Positions 18,701 to 27,421 of a stretch of 64,000 bases of DNA are shown piece by piece. Made by a program: the position numbers and the translations under genes. How positions within the stretch are numbered: position 1 is the first letter of the stretch; each line of letters starts with the position of its first letter. Source of the DNA: Pycnococcus provasolii (Eukaryota > Chlorophyta > Pseudoscourfieldiophyceae > Pseudoscourfieldiales); assembly GCA_049487715.1 (NCBI GenBank), contig CP150560.1, forward strand, positions 310,001 to 374,000. Direction: 5' to 3'. The notes beneath the pieces are model-generated. The model was not told where the DNA came from, made no database searches, and saw only the letters and a list, made by a program, of their open reading frames with translations.

Positions 18701-19690
18701 CTACACGTTGATGCGTCCGAATGGACCTGTCACGCCCTCGGGAGGCGCCTCGCCATTGTGATTGAAGCCCCAGCACGCGACGCTGCCGTCGCGTCGAAGT
18801 GCCAACGAGTGATTAGCACCCGCGGCGATCGCGACGAATTCTCCGTCGACGCCCTCAGGAGGCGCCTGGCCGTCGCGGTTGTATCCCCAGCACGCGACGC
18901 TTCCGTCGCGTCGCAGAGCCAACGAGTGAAAGCACCCCGCGGCGATTGCGACGAAGTCGCCGTCGACGCCGTCGGGAGGCGCCTGTCCATAATGATTGTA
19001 GCCCCAGCACGCGACGCTGCCGTCGTGTCGAACCGCGAGCGAGTGATACCCACCCGCGGCGATTGCGACGAAGTTTCCCTCGACACCGTCGGGAGGCGCT
19101 TGGCCGTCGTTGTTGCATCCCCAACACGCGACGCTTCCGTCGCGTCGAATCGCGAGCGAGTGAGTGCCACCCGCGGCAATCGCGACGAAATCGCCGTCAA
19201 CGCCCTCGGGAGGTGCCTGGCCGTCATTGTTGGCACCCCAGCACGCGACGCTGCCGTCGTGTCGAACTGCGAGCGAGTGCGATTGACCAGCTACGATCGC
19301 GACGAAGTTTCCCTGGACACCGTCGGGAGGAGCCTTGCCGTGCGTGTTCGACCCCCAGCATGCGATGGTGCCGTCGCGTCGCAGCGCTATCGAGTGAGTA
19401 TTACCCGCGTCGACCGCAACGAAGTCGCCCTCGACGCCGTCAGGAGGTGCTTGGTCCCAGTCGTTTTCACCCCAGCAAGCGATGCCTCCGTCGTCTCGAA
19501 TCGCGAGGGAGTGATCGGTTCCTGCGGCAATGACGTGGCGAGTGTTGTTGTTGTGCATGATTTCTTCCTCCTTGGCGATGCGTCGATCGCGCATCCAAGG
19601 GAAGACGACGAGGCGTAGAGCTTCGTACGCGAGTGACGCTAATAGTGCGACGTACTGCGCGCGCGACTGCGCGCGCGTTTGAGGCGGCAT
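18701..19690 (-). CDS. RCC1-like repeat protein
   Basis: 329 residues. An N-terminal hydrophobic segment (YVALLASLAYEALRLVVFPW, about 12-31) could be a membrane anchor. The rest is seven tandem units, usually 39 residues (117 bp), with consensus RRDGSVACWGxNxxGQAPPx followed by GVxGxFVAIAAGxxHSLAl. This is the RCC1/alpha-tubulin-suppressor pattern (ACWG and AAGxxHSLA), expected to fold as a seven-bladed propeller, though units are shorter than the 50-60 residues of RCC1. The near-identity of units indicates recent tandem expansion or homogenisation. Binding partner unknown. The gene is divergent from the transporter at 19874, with a 183-bp shared spacer. Confidence 0.85.
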   Translation of the reverse strand: MPPQTRAQSRAQYVALLASLAYEALRLVVFPWMRDRRIAKEEEIMHNNNTRHVIAAGTDHSLAIRDDGGIACWGENDWDQAPPDGVEGDFVAVDAGNTHSIALRRDGTIACWGSNTHGKAPPDGVQGNFVAIVAGQSHSLAVRHDGSVACWGANNDGQAPPEGVDGDFVAIAAGGTHSLAIRRDGSVACWGCNNDGQAPPDGVEGNFVAIAAGGYHSLAVRHDGSVACWGYNHYGQAPPDGVDGDFVAIAAGCFHSLALRRDGSVACWGYNRDGQAPPEGVDGEFVAIAAGANHSLALRRDGSVACWGFNHNGEAPPEGVTGPFGRINV

Positions 19691-19786
19691 GGCGATTGAT
19701 TCAAAAAAAAAGGGGGGGAAAGTGAAACAAGTGAAAAAGTGAAAAAGTGAAAACGAAAAAATGAGATCGGAATCGGACGAACCCGG

Positions 19787-19806
19787 TAACCCTAACCCTA
19801 ACCCTA
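19787..19806. repeat. Interstitial telomere-like repeat (CCCTAA)3
   Basis: TAACCCTAACCCTAACCCTA in the spacer between the divergent RCC1-like and transporter genes. Confidence 0.85.
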
Positions 19807-19825
19807 CCCCCGAGGGCCGTGGAAC

Positions 19826-19852
19826 CTCGTACCATCCTAAGAGTGGTACGAG
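19826..19852. repeat. Inverted repeat with 9-bp arms
   Basis: CTCGTACCA, a 9-nt loop, then TGGTACGAG, 22 bp before the transporter ATG. It could form a hairpin in the 5' leader or act as a dyad regulatory site; both are inference. Confidence 0.6.
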
Positions 19853-19873
19853 ATTTTTCCGTGGTGTCTAATC

Positions 19874-21145
19874 GTGACATCATGCGCGTCGTCTGATCGC
19901 GAATCCTTCCATGGATCCATTTCAATGGCGTCTCCTTCTTCTTTGACTTCTTTGTCTCCTTGCCTCCCATCCGCCTTCGGCTCCATCCTAGTCCTATCCA
20001 TGGCGTCGTCGTCGATCTGCGCGTCGTGCAAACGTGGATCGCCCGCACACGGCTTCTTCCTCCTGGGATTCAACTTCCTCATCACCAACTACATCGTGTA
20101 CGTCAACAAAATGCTGTTCACAACCACGAAGTGCCCGCCCTTCTCCCTCACGTGCATACACCTCCTCGTCAACATCGTGTTCGTCAAAGCAGCAAAGAGG
20201 GCGCGTGTCTTCGAGCCGGCGAAGTCGAACGACAACAAGGGCTCCTTCCCACTGGGGAAGTGCATCTGTGTCGGAATGCTGCAGGCGAGTGGAGTGCTTC
20301 TCAGCCAAATGAGTCTCATGAGAAATTCAGTGGGAGCGTACCAGCTCGCAAAGCTTCTCCAGGTTCCAATCGTCGCTACCATTGAGTACTTCTGGCTCTC
20401 GAAAACACTATCGTTGAACCGCATCACCCTTCTCGCCGCTATGATACTGTCCGTGGGTCTTGCGACGATTGGCAATCTCGATATGAACGTTCTTGGAACT
20501 TGTTTTGCCATTTCCGCCGTGTCCGCAACGAGTGTTGAGAGCGTGTTGTACGGGCACATTCACAAGGCGTACCGTTTGACCACTCTGCAGGTGCTGGACG
20601 TCACGCTCATCTTCTCCTTCACCTATATGCTTATCGTGACGGTCATTTTCGAGTACGGCGCCGGAGCGTTCCTCATGCAATCCATTGTCATAGTGGAACC
20701 TCAAGCGGAGTTTGCATTTCAAAAGTTCAGAAGCGTCGTCGCCAGTCAAATCAACATTTTCGCCAACTTTGGCGTGACTGGATACGAGCTTCTGGCGATA
20801 TCCTCTTTTCTTGCCTTCTGCATCAACTGGAGCTCGGTATCCATAAATGGCACGTTCGGCCCAGTGACGTACGCGGTGTTGTCTCTCTTCAAAACTGTAA
20901 GCATTGTCGTCATGGGTGCAGTCTTCTTCGATAAGGGTATGACAACAAAGGGCGCCATTGGCTCATTGATGGCGCTCGTCTGCATGGGACTCTACACGCG
21001 GATAAATCTACTGGAAATGTTTTCCTCCTCGAAAAGCAAACACGCCTTGTTGCCAGTTTCCAACTCGAATACAACAATGCGAGAAGAAGAAGAAGGCGGC
21101 GGTGAGTCAGCAAAAGATAACAAAATCTATCATCTTTCTGACTGA
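19874..21145 (+). CDS. Drug/metabolite-transporter family, nucleotide-sugar/triose-phosphate transporter type (SLC35E-like)
   Basis: 423 residues with about ten hydrophobic helices beginning at FFLLGFNFLITNYIVYVNKM. The segment SLMRNSVGAYQLAKLLQVPI resembles the 'xxNSVGFYQxxKLxxxP' block of the TPT/NST clade (SLC35E3, plant UDP-sugar transporters). GPVTYAVLSLFKTVSIVVMG corresponds to the conserved 'sPvTyqVlGhlKT' C-terminal block. Probably a Golgi or ER antiporter of nucleotide sugars; substrate cannot be assigned. It lies between sulfotransferase and glycosyltransferase genes, consistent with a role in supplying luminal glycan synthesis. Confidence 0.82.
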   Translation: MTSCASSDRESFHGSISMASPSSLTSLSPCLPSAFGSILVLSMASSSICASCKRGSPAHGFFLLGFNFLITNYIVYVNKMLFTTTKCPPFSLTCIHLLVNIVFVKAAKRARVFEPAKSNDNKGSFPLGKCICVGMLQASGVLLSQMSLMRNSVGAYQLAKLLQVPIVATIEYFWLSKTLSLNRITLLAAMILSVGLATIGNLDMNVLGTCFAISAVSATSVESVLYGHIHKAYRLTTLQVLDVTLIFSFTYMLIVTVIFEYGAGAFLMQSIVIVEPQAEFAFQKFRSVVASQINIFANFGVTGYELLAISSFLAFCINWSSVSINGTFGPVTYAVLSLFKTVSIVVMGAVFFDKGMTTKGAIGSLMALVCMGLYTRINLLEMFSSSKSKHALLPVSNSNTTMREEEEGGGESAKDNKIYHLSD

Positions 21146-21308
21146 CGAATTCACACATAAGCATCGTCAGCAAAAGCACGCCTTTGATATTTTATTTTCA
21201 AATTCCAAAACAACATGTTATGCACAAATCAACGATTGAGTTACTACAAAACACCACCACAACATCCCAACAAAAAATCAAATCAAATCAAAAATCAGTC
21301 ACCACCAC

Positions 21309-23786
21309 TCACTTCTTCTTCTGCTGCTTCGTCATCACCACCGTCGGTAAATCGTTCCAGATCCCACGTGTTTTCGCCTCTTCGACGCGCGTGTCGAATA
21401 ATCTGCTTGCAAACGAATAGAGTTTCATGTCCATCGGATTGAGCTCGATGATGCGCTTGCGCAATCGTTCGGAGATAAATATCCGCCTGTTCTCCTTCGA
21501 AAAGACTACGGGGCCTCGACCTTGCGCATCCTTTGCATTGTGGAAGGCGGACGTTCTTTTCTGTTCGTACCTTGACCTTGTGCGCCGCTCGCACTCCAGG
21601 TAAGTCTCCAGCAGTGTGCTGTTGGGAAGCAGATATCTGCTGTCGGGTAGAGATACGCCAGGCAATGGCTTGGTTGTGGGTGCGAAGATGGGATGTTCGC
21701 CAATGTCACCATCATGGCGGAACGTGGTACCGCCGCCTCCCGTGATGGGCACGTCGCCGTTGTACCCAAATGCTCGTGCGCCGGTGAATGCGATGACGTT
21801 AATATCAGCCTGCGCGCGAGCTAGATCTTCGCGCACCTGCGACGAGATCTCCTCCTGGTTGGTTGCAGCTTTCGCCGCCTCGAGATACTTGTGCGCAAAT
21901 TCATTCAGCCGTGTCTCTGCAAGCTGCATCGCTTCCTTGTAGATTTGACGAGACTGCTCGTTGCGAGGTAGAAATGCCGGCGGCTCCCACTTGCTCTCCT
22001 TCGTGATCGAGTGGTGGTAAAAGTAGTGCCCCTTATGCTGACGGCTCGGATGCATGGTCCAGAACGGTGGCGTCAGTGCGTCCGCGTTCTTCTCCGCCTC
22101 CACGCGAAGCTGCAGGAGCTCTGCCATGTTCTCCATCGTGGGCGGGCGTTGCTCAGGCTTATCCGAGATGGCGTCGCTGTCAGGTGCACGCGTGTCAAAA
22201 AGAGCCAAGTTTTCTATGCGTGCCTTGCGACGCTCCTCATCTGTCATGTTGTCCACAGCTCCAGCCACCCTCCATGCGGGCCTGTGAAACGTCCATCCCA
22301 TCTCCGCGAACATCAAAGAGACCGTTTCGTTTAATCGATCCGTCATCCCAAAGTGCTGCATCGCCTCCAGACGGCGCTTAGCGATATCGAGCATTGCCGT
22401 CTGCATGCTAGGTAACCAAGCTTCTGCAGATGATGGTGGATTGCGATTATTATCGTCGAGAGGATGTGGCTGGTGTGAGCAGCGACGCAGAAACGCAGCC
22501 TCCTTGTGAAGCGAATTGTTCGTGAATCCCACGAGTTGCAGCGTCATTCCCTCGTGAATCAAATCACGCACCACGCGGCTCTCAACGAACGCCTCGAAGG
22601 GAAGCATGACATTGTTGTTGTAGGGATCGAAGGACTCATCGTCGCGCGAATGTACCAGTAGTGGAACGCCATCCTCCTCTAGAAGGGCTGCTTCAGCTGA
22701 GCGATCTTTCTTGTGGTGCACGTTCCAGGCGGTGTCCGCATTGACACGTCTCTCCATGTGCCTCTCCACGAATGGCACGAGGATATTCCACGGCCACACG
22801 TTTCGAGTTGAGACCCCCGGGGCGCGAACGGGTCGTTTGGTGGAAGACTTCGATTTCGGAGTGTTGATGCTGCTGTCCTTTGAAGAAGATAACCACGATG
22901 TACCTTGAAGCTGACGCCGTCGTCGACGACGACGTAGAGCGACACCCATACTCTTGTTTGCAGTCTTATTCTTGGAGAAGAACTTTCTCACAGCCACCTC
23001 GTGAGCAAATTCGTACGCGGAAAGGACACGATCGACGGGGTGACGGATTTGCGAAATCCACGCACTGCCATCTGGCACATAGCTGCGAATGCTGAAGTCG
23101 TCGTGGCTCGCCATAAGCCCACAGCCCTCGGCGTTTTCGTACGGGGGTTGGTACTCCTCTTCGTGATATGCCGACTGTCTTCGACGGGCAATGCGCACGC
23201 CGTCGTACATGCGTGGACACCGCTGACTTGGTGGGAACGCAGCCTTCAGCAAGCACTGATGAAAGGTACGTCCGGCTGTTCGTGGCACGTGCAGGAAGAA
23301 CAAGTCGTGGTGTTGATTCCTGCGCTCGCGTCCGAATGAAGAATCACTCATCGCCGACAGCTTATCCGAATGCAGCAAGATGCTCGAATTACTGCCACGT
23401 CGTATGATCTGCTGCATCACGTCTTCGCAGAGGTGTGTCGAGGGATTCATGACAAGGACATTCTCATCTCTGATGATTGCAGGTTCGGTTTCGTCAGGCC
23501 GTTGTGTGAGAAGAAGTGGTGGTGATGGAGGTTGCTGCTGTGCTGTTGATGTTGTTGTTTTCGCCCGTCCTTTTGAATCGCGAAGGCGGATTCCACGCCC
23601 AATCTGCAGATATATAGTGAGAAGGACGATCGCGCTAATCACCGTCATGGCGCACCTACCATACCACCTGCGTTTGCGTTTCTTCACTTCGACTTTCTGC
23701 GAAGCGCGTCGGCGATGGAGAAGTAGCTTCGAATTTCCACCACCTCGTGAGCTTCCTCCTCCTCCTCCTGTCTTGTTAGCTGCCAC
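21309..23786 (-). CDS. TPST: Plant-type tyrosylprotein sulfotransferase-like protein with C-terminal WW-like motif
   Basis: 825 residues. A basic N-terminus and one membrane helix (about 46-62, AMTVISAIVLLTIYLQI) indicate a Golgi type II topology. The 5'-PSB loop is FFLHVPRTAGRTFHQCLLKA (~163-182), followed by CPRMYDGVR. The 3'-PB is WISQIRHPVDRVLSAYEFAH (~243-262). VWPWNILVPFVERHMERR matches the 'WPWxxLVPW' block of Arabidopsis-type TPST, which belongs to the heparan-sulfate 6-O-sulfotransferase superfamily rather than animal TPST. VGFTNNS and a C-terminal helix complete the domain. Downstream, WTMHPSRQHKGHYFYHHSIT then KESKWEPP (~571-600) has the two-Trp, Tyr-rich spacing of a WW domain. 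The long tail ends in a helical basic region. Start chosen at MAANKTGGGG. Confidence 0.78.
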   Translation of the reverse strand: MAANKTGGGGGSSRGGGNSKLLLHRRRASQKVEVKKRKRRWYGRCAMTVISAIVLLTIYLQIGRGIRLRDSKGRAKTTTSTAQQQPPSPPLLLTQRPDETEPAIIRDENVLVMNPSTHLCEDVMQQIIRRGSNSSILLHSDKLSAMSDSSFGRERRNQHHDLFFLHVPRTAGRTFHQCLLKAAFPPSQRCPRMYDGVRIARRRQSAYHEEEYQPPYENAEGCGLMASHDDFSIRSYVPDGSAWISQIRHPVDRVLSAYEFAHEVAVRKFFSKNKTANKSMGVALRRRRRRRQLQGTSWLSSSKDSSINTPKSKSSTKRPVRAPGVSTRNVWPWNILVPFVERHMERRVNADTAWNVHHKKDRSAEAALLEEDGVPLLVHSRDDESFDPYNNNVMLPFEAFVESRVVRDLIHEGMTLQLVGFTNNSLHKEAAFLRRCSHQPHPLDDNNRNPPSSAEAWLPSMQTAMLDIAKRRLEAMQHFGMTDRLNETVSLMFAEMGWTFHRPAWRVAGAVDNMTDEERRKARIENLALFDTRAPDSDAISDKPEQRPPTMENMAELLQLRVEAEKNADALTPPFWTMHPSRQHKGHYFYHHSITKESKWEPPAFLPRNEQSRQIYKEAMQLAETRLNEFAHKYLEAAKAATNQEEISSQVREDLARAQADINVIAFTGARAFGYNGDVPITGGGGTTFRHDGDIGEHPIFAPTTKPLPGVSLPDSRYLLPNSTLLETYLECERRTRSRYEQKRTSAFHNAKDAQGRGPVVFSKENRRIFISERLRKRIIELNPMDMKLYSFASRLFDTRVEEAKTRGIWNDLPTVVMTKQQKKK

Positions 23787-24082
23787 ATTATTATCCCCCC
23801 ACCTGTCATCGTCGGCGATCCCATCGTCGCGGCAGGATAGCCGAGATAGGCGGGTTGTCTTTCCGCACTCACCGCACGTTTGCGGAAGTTCTTCTCTCCT
23901 CCCAGGTGGTGGTCGCCACCACCACTACTACTGATGGAGGAGGACATTAGTACAGAAGCACCAGAAGCACCAGTGCCACTTCGACGATGAGGATGACCGC
24001 CTGCTTCAACGTCAGCAATAATAATGTCGTCGTCGTCGTCGTTCACGGTAGACATGAAATGGAGTGAGCAGGGGGATCCCAC
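23684..24082 (-). CDS. Small Ser/Gly-rich ORF upstream of and overlapping the TPST gene
   Basis: A 132-codon frame (inner start MSTVNDDDDDIIIADVEAGG) overlapping the TPST 5' end in another frame. It contains GTGAGT near 23860 and a CTAAC-ACAG pair near 23770, resembling donor and acceptor sites about 104 nt apart. It may therefore be a 5' exon of TPST, although joining there in this frame does not reach the TPST frame. No family recognised. Confidence 0.25.
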   Translation of the reverse strand: MGSPCSLHFMSTVNDDDDDIIIADVEAGGHPHRRSGTGASGASVLMSSSISSSGGGDHHLGGEKNFRKRAVSAERQPAYLGYPAATMGSPTMTGGGIIMWQLTRQEEEEEAHEVVEIRSYFSIADALRRKSK

Positions 24083-24128
24083 CCTGGACCCTGGCTGGAA
24101 CTTGGAAGCGGCGGCGGGGCTGGGCTGG

Positions 24129-24165
24129 GAAGGGAGGGGAGGGGAGGGGAGGGGAGGGGAGGGGG
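24129..24165. repeat. (GGGGA)n microsatellite
   Basis: About seven tandem AGGGG units. Lies within the 24083-24289 spacer, which otherwise holds only a telo-box-like AAACCCTAAACCCTA at 24240-24255. Confidence 0.9.
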
Positions 24166-24289
24166 CACCGGATTGGATTTGGGGAAGAAATAGAAATGAA
24201 ATGACCTAAAATAAAACTTAAAAAAGAATGGCAAAATGGCAAAACCCTAAACCCTAGTACCCGGTAGTCTACGATATATCAATTTCGAA

Positions 24290-25744
24290 TCATGAGACAC
24301 GCTTTCGACCGAGAACGACGTCGCTGGTTTCTTCCGCGCGTGCGACACCCTCCAGACACGCAGGCTTTGGCGTCGATTCACTCGCGTACGTGTACAGGTT
24401 GTGCGTGCCGTTGATGACGCAGCTGGGATCATCTCTTGTGTAGTAGCTGGGAACCACCCGCGACGCACTCACACGATCGAGGGGCTCACACGTCCAAGAT
24501 GGCGTGCATGGTGTAAGGTCCATGATTGGCATCTGGCAAATATCCCACCCGCTCGGAGTCCTAGACGTTTCAACCGCTCTTTTTCTATCTTCGATATCAT
24601 CATTGTTCACACGCCTAGTAAAGTACTCGATACCCTTATTCTTGTCGATCTGTCGATGGAACGAAGGCTGAATGCGTATCGAGCACGGCACTTCGGCGCA
24701 TTGCTTCACCACACTTTCATCCTGCGTCCATTCGGAACTGCCCTCCAATCGGAATTCGAAGCCATATGTATCCAAGATTTCATTCACACTTTTGGCCTTC
24801 TCTCCATGGTAGAATGGAATTGGACCTCCTGGCCGTCGTTCTACCATGAAGGAATCGAACATGGATCCGTGATAACGCGGCCACCACACGAACGACCCTT
24901 GCTGGCCAGTCTTGAGAAAATGCAGCGGCCATCGGCGCGGAGGACCAAGTTGACGGCGTGTGCACGCCAGAAACTCGTAGAACGGCTTAAGATTGTCGAC
25001 GCTCGCAACAAGATTGTGGTACATGCTCACGCACTCTTCCATAGGTAATCCCAGAAGCTGATTGACGGCGAGGTGAATCGCTCCGTTGTCTGCGCTGGAG
25101 AAGCCTCGAGGCCTGTGCAAGTAGTAGTTCTGCCAGTGGTCAAAGAACTCGTGTCCAAAGTTCGTGTTTCGAACTATAGTCCCACCTGCCGCCAGCTCGA
25201 ACGTCCAGTCGCGCTCGTACAAGACGATATCGTCGTCATCGCGCAGCCACTTGTCCATAGGCACGTCGGGCGAGCCTGCGACGACGTCGCCATCGAGCGT
25301 CATTAGCGCCTGTCGAGGCGGCAAGGACCTCAAGAACACTCCGACTGCACACTGCTTCTGGAAGAAGAAGTCGGTGGGGTACCGCCTGGTGCAGACCGGC
25401 ACGTCGCGGTGCGGGTCCAGGAAGGTAAAATTGTACCCGTGGTTGTGCGCATACGCCCTCATGGACGCCGTCTGAGCCGCATAGTTGTTGATGAAGTTCC
25501 CACTGGATACGACGACGATGTGGACGTGCAACAAGGGCGACTGCGGCTTTTCTTCGTCCAACGCGGAGGATAAACTCCGCGTTCGCTGCGTCAACAACGT
25601 GTGCGTAATGTTCGCCGCCGCCGCGAGTAAGAGCAAGAAGAGAAGTGCGACGTATGCGATCCGCATTGTCCCCAGGGTCATCATCAGCGCGGCTGACAGG
25701 GCACTGCGGCGCCGAGACGACGACACGGACAAAGGCGCCATCAC
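24290..25744 (-). CDS. DUF273-type nucleotide-diphospho-sugar transferase
   Basis: 484 residues. A signal-anchor helix (MRIAYVALLFLLLLAAAANI, about 27-46) precedes a GT-A-like domain beginning HIVVVSSGNFINNYAAQTAS. It also contains MRAYAHNHGYNFTFLD and KQCAVGVFLRSLPPRQALMT followed by LDGDVVAGSP (a DxD metal-binding site). AAGGTIVRNTNFGHEFFDHW and FSSADNGAIH follow; the 'aGsylvrNT' and 'tDNGAiH' blocks are diagnostic for DUF273. Probably a Golgi glycosyltransferase; donor and acceptor unknown. It is head-to-head with GME across a 353-bp spacer. The first Met is at 25744; a start at the internal MRIAYV is possible. Confidence 0.8.
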   Translation of the reverse strand: MMAPLSVSSSRRRSALSAALMMTLGTMRIAYVALLFLLLLAAAANITHTLLTQRTRSLSSALDEEKPQSPLLHVHIVVVSSGNFINNYAAQTASMRAYAHNHGYNFTFLDPHRDVPVCTRRYPTDFFFQKQCAVGVFLRSLPPRQALMTLDGDVVAGSPDVPMDKWLRDDDDIVLYERDWTFELAAGGTIVRNTNFGHEFFDHWQNYYLHRPRGFSSADNGAIHLAVNQLLGLPMEECVSMYHNLVASVDNLKPFYEFLACTRRQLGPPRRWPLHFLKTGQQGSFVWWPRYHGSMFDSFMVERRPGGPIPFYHGEKAKSVNEILDTYGFEFRLEGSSEWTQDESVVKQCAEVPCSIRIQPSFHRQIDKNKGIEYFTRRVNNDDIEDRKRAVETSRTPSGWDICQMPIMDLTPCTPSWTCEPLDRVSASRVVPSYYTRDDPSCVINGTHNLYTYASESTPKPACLEGVARAEETSDVVLGRKRVS

Positions 25745-26097
25745 AAGTTCGACGAATCAAAGCTCGAAATGCGATCGATGAAATTGCAATCACAAACGCC
25801 GACCTAAAAACAAAATCTCACGTTGGATTCGCCTCGTACGGGATTTTGGCCCCCCGAACCCCGAACGAGTGACGGTTTTTTTTGGTCAACCTCCAGACAA
25901 ATAAGGGTGGAAACACACAAACCCCCAATCGATTCGATTCCGTTGGATTGGGCTAGGGTTGTTCGGCGCCGCCACGGCCCCACTTTATTGAGTCTAGTGG
26001 TCCGCCAGTGCCAGTCATCGTTCTTATCTTGTTTCCTCCTCATTCCGCGATTACAACAACACTTACTGCTGTACTGCTGAAAAGAAAGTAGTGAAGA
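25745..26097. promoter_or_regulatory. Shared spacer between divergent DUF273 transferase and GME
   Basis: A 353-bp interval between two oppositely directed starts, so it should carry both promoters. No defined motif could be assigned apart from a CTAGGGTT near 25960. Confidence 0.4.
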
Positions 26098-27240
26098 GTG
26101 ATGGCGACGGACAAGGACACCATGGTCGCCTCGGAGCTCGCGAAGTTCCCGTTCGAGCCGTACTGGCCCGAGAAGAAACTCAGGATCTGCGTCACAGGAA
26201 GCGGAGGATTCATCGCCAGCCACCTGTCGCGACGTCTCAAGTCGGAGGGACACTACATCGTCGGATGCGACTGGAAGCGCAACGAGCACATGCCGGAGGA
26301 CATGTTTTGCGACGAGTTCCACCTCGTAGACCTGCGGGTGTACGACAACTGTATGAAGGTGGTCAAAGGATGCGATCACGTCTTCAACCTCGCCGCGGAC
26401 ATGGGCGGCATGGGATTCATCCAGAGCAACCACTCCGTCATCCTCTACAACAACATCATGATCTCGTTCAACGTGCTCGAGGCGTCACGCGTCCACGGGA
26501 TCAAGCGATGCTTCTACGCGTCGTCGGCGTGCATTTACCCCGAGTTCAAGCAGCTCAACGAGGAGGTCGAGGGAGGAGGGCTCAAGGAGAGCGACGCCTG
26601 GCCCGCGCAGCCGCAGGATGCGTACGGACTCGAGAAGCTCGTTTCCGAGGAGGCGTACATCCACTACCAGAAGGACTTCGACATGCAGTGCCGCGTCGGA
26701 CGCTTCCACAACATCTACGGGCCGTTCGGAACGTGGAAGGGTGGACGCGAGAAGGCTCCCGCGGCTTTCTGCCGCAAGGCCCTCACGGCGACCACCGAGG
26801 TGGAAATGTGGGGCGACGGTAAGCAGACGCGATCGTTCACGTTCATCGACGACTGCGTGGAAGGCGTCCTACGCCTCACCAAGAGCGACTTCTCCGAGCC
26901 GCTCAACCTTGGCAGCGACGAACAAGTCAGCATGAACGAAATGATGGCGCTTGCGCTGTCATTCGAAGACAAGAAGACTCCGGTCAAGCACATCCCAGGT
27001 CCAGAGGGCGTGCGTGGCCGCAACAGCGACAACAAGCTCATCAAGGAGAAGCTCGGGTGGCATCCCTCCCTCAAGCTTGCGGATGGCCTGAAGATCACGT
27101 ACATGTGGATCAAGGAGCAGGTCGAGAAGGAGGAAAAGGAGGGGGGTGACGTCTCGACATACGCCTCGTCCAAGGTGTGCGCAACGTCTGCCCCAGTCGC
27201 GCTTGGCGAGCTTCGTGCCAAGGATGGTGATGAGAAGTGA
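26098..27240 (+). CDS. GME: GDP-mannose 3,5-epimerase
   Basis: Converts GDP-D-mannose to GDP-L-galactose (and GDP-L-gulose), the entry to plant ascorbate synthesis and to L-galactose-containing glycans. Length 380 residues matches plant GME (about 377). The extended SDR fold shows ICVTGSGGFIASHLSRRLKS (~35-54, NAD-binding GxxGxxG), DWKRNEHMPEDMF and NLAADMGGMGFIQSNHSVIL, characteristic of GME. The catalytic YGLEK follows (~176-180), then RFHNIYGPFGTWKGGREKAP, the conserved GME substrate loop. Very close agreement with plant GME along its length. Start MATDKDTMVA gives the expected N-terminus. Confidence 0.95.
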   Translation: MMATDKDTMVASELAKFPFEPYWPEKKLRICVTGSGGFIASHLSRRLKSEGHYIVGCDWKRNEHMPEDMFCDEFHLVDLRVYDNCMKVVKGCDHVFNLAADMGGMGFIQSNHSVILYNNIMISFNVLEASRVHGIKRCFYASSACIYPEFKQLNEEVEGGGLKESDAWPAQPQDAYGLEKLVSEEAYIHYQKDFDMQCRVGRFHNIYGPFGTWKGGREKAPAAFCRKALTATTEVEMWGDGKQTRSFTFIDDCVEGVLRLTKSDFSEPLNLGSDEQVSMNEMMALALSFEDKKTPVKHIPGPEGVRGRNSDNKLIKEKLGWHPSLKLADGLKITYMWIKEQVEKEEKEGGDVSTYASSKVCATSAPVALGELRAKDGDEK

Positions 27241-27421
27241 GGGAAGTAGTGAGGTTGGTGAATATCTAGACTCTGGGTGGTGGGTCATCAGGTAAATGAA
27301 TACAGGTACTTTTGATTACATACAGTATAGTAGTAACCGATGGTTCTATTTTTTGAATAACATACATTCACAAATTCATTTACAAGGTGATTTGCTTGAA
27401 CATCAATCAAGTCTTGAAAAG

